13,774 nt of DNA. Source: Volvariella volvacea V23 (lineage: Eukaryota > Basidiomycota > Agaricomycetes > Agaricales > Pluteaceae). The DNA lies in contig KB722744.1 in NCBI GenBank assembly GCA_000349905.1, positions 407,545 through 421,318 on the forward strand, read 5' to 3'. Below, one piece after another: positions 9,039 through 13,774 of this stretch; positions within the stretch are counted from its first letter, which is position 1, and the number at the start of each line of letters is the position of its first letter. The position numbers were made by a program, and so were the translations under genes. The notes under the pieces were generated by a model that was not told the origin of the DNA, did not search any database, and worked only from the letters and a program-made list of their open reading frames with translations.

Positions 9039-11360
9039 ATGCTTCAGCGACGTCATGTTCGCGTTGTCACTTCCGCCTTGACGCGTTTCACGCGACAGTG
9101 TCCTCAGTCCGGGATTAGAGCGGAAAGTTGGCGTTCTTTCAGCTCACACAACCCCGGCCCTGGACACGACCGCTCCAGCAAGAGAAGTACCACCTTTGTC
9201 GTTTCCGCTTGTCTTGCGAGCGTTGCTCTTGGCTACGGACTTAACAATATCGTCAACAATCGCCCAAGTCCTGTTCACGACGCTCTAAACCCTCAGTTTG
9301 GCACTGCTGATGATTTCAAGAAGGCGATAGAGGAGCTGAGAGCAACTCTCCCGGGAGATTCTGTGACGACAGATCAGATCGAGCTAGAGGACCATGGGTT
9401 GGGAAAGGCTTTTCTTCACCATGAAGGTGCGTTTTTATTTCAACCGTATGGTGCCTGACAGCTCACGTCTTTCAGCCAGTCTCCCATCTGTAGTGGTCTA
9501 CCCTCAGAGCACAGAAGATGTCGTGAAAGTAGTCAAGCTTGCAACCAAGTATCGCATGCCGGTTATACCTTATTCGGGTGCGACGAGTTTGGAGGGTCAT
9601 ACCGGGGCTGTACGTCCCCTACCGTAGTGATCACCGTCCGTTTCTCTAAAGTAGACTGTAGCACAAATCCGGAGGAATATGTCTTGACGTGTCCAGGATG
9701 GATCGCATTTTAGAGATTCATGGCAAGTGACTTTGCGTCATACTCGTCATCTCACCTTCACCACCAAAGCAGAAGTCGACTCTGATCTCGTCTGCCAACC
9801 CGGTGCAAGGTGGATGGATATCAACGGGACACTGAAAAAGAAGGGTCCGTGCTTTCCCAAGTTTCATTCCTGGTTTCTGACTATTCTCATTAGGAATTCC
9901 TCTATTCTTCCCCGTGCGTTCTATCTCCGTTTTGTTCACACTAAGACTTCAACGTCAGGATGATAGTTGGATCCTGCGCCGGGGGCCACGATCGGTGGGA
10001 TGTTGAGCACTGGTTGCTCTGGAAGTAAGCACTCCGGTTTTCACCTCGTTGCCCAATACTCAACAGTTTTCAGCGAATGCTGTACGATACGGAACAGCCA
10101 AGGCAGAATGGTTCCTCAACGCTGTAAGGAACAATGGCGCAACTCGAAAGCCCGTGCTAACGTTCACAGACCGTAGTTTTGCCTTCCGGAGAAGTCATCA
10201 AAACTCGTCAGCGGTCGCGCAAATCGTCCGCTGGGTTTGACACAACCAAGCTATTCATTGGTGCAGAAGGCACACTCGGAATCGTCACGGAGGGTTAGCG
10301 CCTCTCATCCCATCCATCATGGCTCGTTTTAACCCTGTGTCATCCAGTGACCATTCGTCTCGCGCCTGTACTTCCCACAAACGTCGCCCTCGTCCACTTC
10401 CCCGATGTTCGTGCAGCGACAGAAGCAGTGATCGAGGTCATGAACCAAGGCGTTGGAATCCGTCAGCATTTCCTCTTCTCGCCTTTCCTTCTCCACGCTC
10501 ACTCCCTTACCCCCAATCCAGAATGCGTCGAACTCGTGGACGACGTTTTCATGTCCGCGACCAACAAATACGGCATGTCCCTCTCCAAATGGCCCGAAAA
10601 GGACAGCCTGTTCTTCAAATTCCAAGGCCCGACTCGAGCCTCCCTGCGCGAATCAGCTCAGGTCGTGCAGAATATTTGCGAAAAGCACGGTGGGTTCGGG
10701 TTTAGGCTCGCAAAGGACAAGAAAGAAGCGGACGATTTGTGGAGCGATAGGAAGAACGCGCATTATTCGGGGATGGCGTTGGTCGAGGGGAGCCGGGGGT
10801 GGCCTACGGACGTTTGGTGAGTTTTTTGTTCTTGGATTGGTGGGAGTATTAGGAGCTGAACAGGCGTTGGCTAGCGTACCGGTGTCAAAGTTGCCGCAGC
10901 TGGTATACGAGACGAAGCAGGATCTGTCTCAAATCGGGATTGTGTCAACGATTGTGGGACACGTCGGGGACGGCAACTTTCACGCGTTGTTGCTCTTCAA
11001 GACGGATGAGGAGAGGGAGATTGTGAAGGAAGCCGTTCATCGAATGGTGAAGAGGGCTATTGCTCTCGAAGGGACCTGTACGCCTGCCATCCAAGATCCA
11101 TCCCGGTAGCTGGAGAACTAATCCGTACTCTGTAGGTACGGGCGAACATGGCGTCGGACTTGGCAAGAAAGAGTATCTAGTCGAGGAACTTGGACCTGGT
11201 ACGGTAGAGCTGATGAAAACGATCAAGAGAGCAATCGATCCCTTGGGGTTGTTCAACCCAGGAAAGGTGTGTACATTGAAAGTTTCTGCTAGTTGTGGGA
11301 TTGACCCGGCTCTCGTAGCTCTACCCAGACGAAGAGTGTCACGAGGGGAAAAACAACTAA
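9039..11360 (+). CDS. DLD1: D-lactate dehydrogenase (cytochrome c), mitochondrial, FAD-dependent
   Basis: Thirteen exons: 9039-9426, 9476-9609, 9662-9722, 9773-9844, 9894-9913, 9967-10024, 10074-10123, 10170-10293, 10348-10461, 10522-10816, 10875-11077, 11136-11266, 11319-11360; 563 aa, close to yeast Dld1 (587). It oxidises D-lactate to pyruvate and passes electrons to cytochrome c at the inner mitochondrial membrane. Residues 1-45 are an Arg/Ser-rich targeting sequence; about 51-67 is a membrane anchor ([17 protein letters not shown]). The FAD-binding PCMH domain contains [11 protein letters not shown] (161-171), [25 protein letters not shown] (from 227) and [11 protein letters not shown] (292-302). 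The C-terminal FAD-oxidase domain has HVGDGNFH (468-475) and GTCTGEHGVG (ending 514), the catalytic and metal-binding signature. The protein ends in a GLFNPGKLYPD-type tail. Introns are 46-60 nt; the third starts with GC. Exon 5 is only 20 nt. All joins restore conserved motifs, and no disruption is seen. Confidence 0.96.
9723..9772 (+). other. GC-AG intron in the D-LDH gene
   Basis: The only way to join EIH to [12 protein letters not shown] in frame is a 50-nt intron that starts GCAAGT and ends GCAG. GCAAGT is the standard rare donor that matches U1 everywhere except position +2. The splice gives a Glu codon (G|AA), as expected for this family. Confidence 0.88.
9894..9913 (+). other. 20-nt micro-exon in the D-LDH gene
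   Basis: This exon encodes the end of a Gly codon and then IPLFFP, between introns 9845-9893 and 9914-9966. The joined motif [20 protein letters not shown] is the conserved one for the family, so the exon is real even though it is only 20 nt long. Confidence 0.9.
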
Positions 11361-11532
11361 ACCAGACCCTGTGTCCTTTGTTTGACTGCCAGTTGTGTGG
11401 CAATTGTACATAAATGCAACTTTACTCTTATAGAGGAGACTGAGTCCAATGGTACATGTTCGGCTAGCATGTGTATTATAGGTATAACAGTAGTATACAC
11501 TCTGGTGGACACTGAGAAATTGATTTTGACAT

Positions 11533-11617
11533 GGCCACATGGTCCAGAGGTACGATACTTGCTTTGGGCTTTAGTGAGCAACTGCAAGTGACCTGGGTTC
11601 GATTCCCAGTGTGGCCC
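11533..11617 (+). tRNA. tRNA-Pro(TGG) with 14-nt intron
   Basis: The acceptor arms GGCCACA (11533-11539) and TGTGGCC (11610-11616) pair perfectly over 7 bp, with discriminator C at 11617. The anticodon stem CTTGC/GCAAG (11558-11562, 11584-11588) pairs over 5 bp. The loop is TTTGGG plus T, with anticodon TGG at 11565-11567. A 14-nt intron, 11569-11582, sits one base 3' of the anticodon, the standard nuclear position. The T arm is CTGGG/CCCAG around TTCGATT. Internal promoters are an A box TGGTCCAGAGG (11540-11550) and a B box GGTTCGATTCC (11596-11606). The gene is on the same strand as the D-LDH gene and starts 173 nt past its stop. CCA is not encoded, as usual. Confidence 0.95.
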
Positions 11618-11621
11618 TTTG

Positions 11622-11627
11622 TTTTTT
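11622..11627 (+). terminator. Pol III T-run terminator of tRNA-Pro
   Basis: Six T residues begin 5 nt after the tRNA's discriminator base, the usual RNA polymerase III stop signal. Confidence 0.8.
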
Positions 11628-12098
11628 GTAATGTTTCTTCCATTTGCTAAATTGCTTGTCCCATCAGTGATTCATAGAACTACGGGTGCCTGTGGGAGCT
11701 GGCGGTTGCCTTTGCACAAAACTATTTAAGCAAGCCGAGTTGCACATGTGCGCTGTATAGCAATGGTGCAAGCAACCAAACACAGGTGTTTGAGGCATTC
11801 AATATGGTGAGTGGGTGTGGACTGGATGATTGGAGACCTGGTTTGCTGATCTTGGTGTAGGCCAAGCTTTGGGATCTTCCTTGCATCTTTGTTTGCGAGA
11901 ATGTTCCAAGTCCTCACTACGTTCCGGACTTGGTCCTTTCAGGACCAGGAAAGCCGTGCCTGATTTTGGTGCCTGGCGGTAAGTCCTGAAAACAAGCGCT
12001 TACATTGCAGGCTGAGACCTTCGAGCACTTGTTTTTTGATTTGGCGGTAACTGCGAGCGTTGCTTCCCACTGAGAAATCGCGTAGGGAGAACTGTCCC
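11628..12098. other. Intergenic sequence, no supported gene
   Basis: I find no supported gene. A minus-strand frame of 122 codons (11917-12285) is open, but so are the other two minus frames over much of it, and none of the translations has a recognisable domain. The stretch holds the hairpin pair at 11906-11947. Confidence 0.5.
11906..11947. repeat. Two adjoining inverted repeats sharing bases
   Basis: Stem 1: CCAAGTCC (11906-11913) with GGACTTGG (11926-11933), 8 bp perfect, 12-nt loop. Stem 2: TGGTCCT (11931-11937) with AGGACCA (11941-11947), 7 bp perfect, 3-nt loop. They share 11931-11933, so both cannot form fully at once. No poly-T tract follows and no gene end is known here. Confidence 0.5.
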
Positions 12099-12480
12099 AA
12101 TCCGTCGGACTTTGAATCGACGGTGGTGGAAAGAAATTGACGGGTAGTTTTTTGCGTGGGCCGGAATTCGACGGTGTAGATTCCACTGCCCACCATAGAG
12201 TTCCGTTGGAATACTTTTTTTCCCTGTAGCGTAGGTAGGCAAACAGCGTTGGCAGAAAGATCCATTCAATTCTGTCTGATTCCATGGCAAACCAGGTGAT
12301 TCCGTTGAAAACTGTTGTATTCTGTGCTACCCCGACAATTTCTGTATGCTACCGTCGTCGCCGCCCCATTCCGCCCATTTCTGTCACTCCCCGCTGTACC
12401 CTGTACCCCTACCGTGGTCTTCTTTCCATTTCTGCTGGTTCCCGTCGCATCCATCCCCCACCTGCTGGTTTCTGCTGCAC
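12099..12480. repeat. Degenerate TTC(C/T)GT-type repetitive patch
   Basis: Related short words recur at irregular spacing: TCCGTCGGA (12101-12109), TTCCGTTGGA (12201-12210), TTCTGTCTGA (12270-12279), TTCCGTTGAA (12300-12309), then ATTCTGT/TTTCTGY at 12319, 12339, 12378, 12429 and 12469. I read it as a decayed simple repeat or a remnant of a repetitive element. It lies past the likely 3' end of the right-hand minus-strand gene. Confidence 0.35.
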
Positions 12481-12590
12481 CCCGTTGACTCCATCCATCC
12501 TCGCCCTACCCGATGTTCCAATGAGAGTAGTGCATAGAAAACCTGAGGAAGAGTTCAACGAGATGTGGGGAAAATAAAAGAGAGACGTAC

Positions 12591-13760
12591 TTAGAGCCAA
12601 AAAACTGATGTCAAGCCATGCTCTACAGCTACAGTGAGTATATGCACATGACAAGAGAGAAAGAATATACCATAGCGGCTCTAGACACAAGATTTGAGTA
12701 AAACTTGCATAGAGTACATTACGGACACTGTCAAGGGTTTTGCCATTCACAAGGTCGCCATCCCTCTCCTGCATATATTGCCGTTTGAGTGCCGGTGTCG
12801 GATCTCCCTTCCGTTGCCGCTTCGCATTCACACCCTTGAGCTTCTCGTAGTGCTGGCCCCACTGCTCGTGCTTCCAAAATGTGATTTGACCCTTGAAGTC
12901 CTTCTCACTAAATTTCACATCAAGTTTTACATTGTCTGCGCTACTGTTTGGAAATGCCCTCTTGAGGATGGATTGTTGCTTCTCTTCGGGGATGTGGAGT
13001 ACATTCGGGATTGCTTTTACATCGATGATTGTGGGGGACTTGGAGGTGGACCACTGCGAGGGAATTGGCGAGCGAGAAGGACGGGTGCGGTCGAGGAGAA
13101 GTGCATCGTACTTTTCTTGAAGGGCCTCATATCGGTTATTGAGGTGCTTATAGTCCGCTTGTAGCATGCGGAATTGTGTCCTACAAAATAAGTGTAAATG
13201 CTGAGGTGCTTGTTCCATACCTCCACTCCTAGGCATTGTTTAGTGCTTCCTGGATGCGAGACTCTGCACCCATTACATTGCTATAGCATAATTAGCCTGT
13301 GCTTCGAAAAAAAAAGCACATGTACCCCATATATGCACCTTGTTGAGTCATCTGAGGCCCATAGGAGGCACCATTATGAGTTTGGAAGTGGTTAGGAGGC
13401 TGGTGAGATGGTCCTCGATACAGATTCTTGAGTATATGCATAGGTGGAAGCTCGCAATTGTGAATGTGACGACAGTACCGGATTCATGACCTCTTCAATC
13501 TCAGGGTCATTGATAGGCTCAAATGGGGCCCATTCAGACGAAGGTGTGTCGGAAGTTTTGGGAGAATAGGAACTGTGCACGTAGTAGGACATGCGGTCGT
13601 AATGAAGATGAAGTGAGATGAAGTGACGGTGAAAGCCAACTCGGAGGCTGTTGCCAAATAAGGACAAACTTGCATTAATGAAGTCCTCACCACAGAAGAT
13701 GTCGTTGAACAAGTCAAGGTGGCCATTTGTCGCCTTTAGCCGTTCGAGAATCTCGTCCAT
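12591..13760 (-). CDS. Unrecognised multi-exon gene with an in-frame TAG; possibly broken or partial
   Basis: Exons supported by frame and splice signals on minus: 13760-13479, 13426-13326, 13280-13221, 13180-12671, with introns of 52, 45 and 40 nt. The first exon begins MDEILERLKATNGHLDLF. The middle part is Gln/His/Pro-rich (about residues 100-128). Then comes a coiled-coil-like stretch (ESRIQEALNNA, and after the splice FRMLQADYKHLNNRYEALQ). A charged domain follows with FSEKDFKGQITFWKHEQWGQ and RQRKGDPTPALKRQY. An in-frame TAG at 13229-13231 (codon 145 of this model) lies between the two coiled-coil pieces. The 3' end is unclear: one path splices at 12704 and stops at 12591-12593, another uses introns 12629-12670 and 12543-12590. 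I do not recognise the family. The true start may lie upstream, outside the window, or be the Met of MSYYVHS inside exon 1. Confidence 0.4.
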
Positions 13761-13774
13761 TTTTTTTGACACAA

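Noticed and set aside
10462..10521. DLD1 intron of 60 nt that is open and a multiple of three, possibly coding
   Set aside because: Splicing it gives the conserved GVGIQCVELVDD; the inserted His/Leu/Pro-rich stretch is not part of the family, and donor and acceptor are good.
11917..12285. Minus-strand frame of 122 codons as a gene
   Set aside because: All three minus frames are open here, so openness is not evidence of coding, and no motif is visible in any of them.
1..13774. Search for CRISPR arrays, prokaryotic operons, phage genes or an intact transposon
   Set aside because: The window is fungal with spliced genes; no spaced direct-repeat array, transposase motif or terminal inverted repeats with target duplication were seen.

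Overview
This window looks like nuclear DNA of a filamentous basidiomycete, probably an Agaricomycete. The genes are cut by many short GT-AG introns, mostly 45-62 nt. The conserved proteins are typical of fungi: a Sho1-type osmosensor, a mitochondrial D-lactate dehydrogenase and a secreted M43 metalloprotease. The proline tRNA carries a short intron just 3' of the anticodon. All gene models were assembled by hand from splice signals, frame continuity and conserved motifs. No sequence search was run.

Layout. 385-2036 (minus) is a six-exon sho1 gene coding for four membrane segments and a C-terminal SH3 domain. Its upstream side (2037-2520) is pyrimidine-rich on the coding strand. 2521-4709 holds no gene I can recognise. 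4710-5492 (plus) is a three-exon gene for a small secreted Cys-containing protein. 5493-6881 is intergenic, with one microsatellite and a Pumilio-like motif downstream of the next gene. 6882-8132 (minus) is a six-exon secreted M43 (pappalysin-like) metalloprotease. 8133-9038 is a divergent promoter region with palindromic E-box-like sites and CCAAT boxes. 9039-11360 (plus) is a 13-exon mitochondrial D-lactate:cytochrome c dehydrogenase. 11533-11617 (plus) is tRNA-Pro(TGG) with a 14-nt intron. 11628-12590 has hairpins and a compositionally odd, degenerately repetitive patch. 12591-13760 (minus) is an unrecognised multi-exon gene interrupted by an in-frame TAG; it may begin beyond the window.

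The genes do not form a recognisable cluster. Sho1 acts in osmotic and surface sensing, D-LDH in respiratory lactate oxidation, and the protease and the small secreted protein act outside the cell. I found no convincing novel multi-gene system. The observations most worth a second look are two SH3-encoding introns that are both multiples of three and stop-free, a GC-AG intron and a 20-nt micro-exon in the D-LDH gene, the palindrome cluster upstream of the protease, the stop-free repetitive patch near 12.0-12.5 kb, and the interrupted gene at the right edge.
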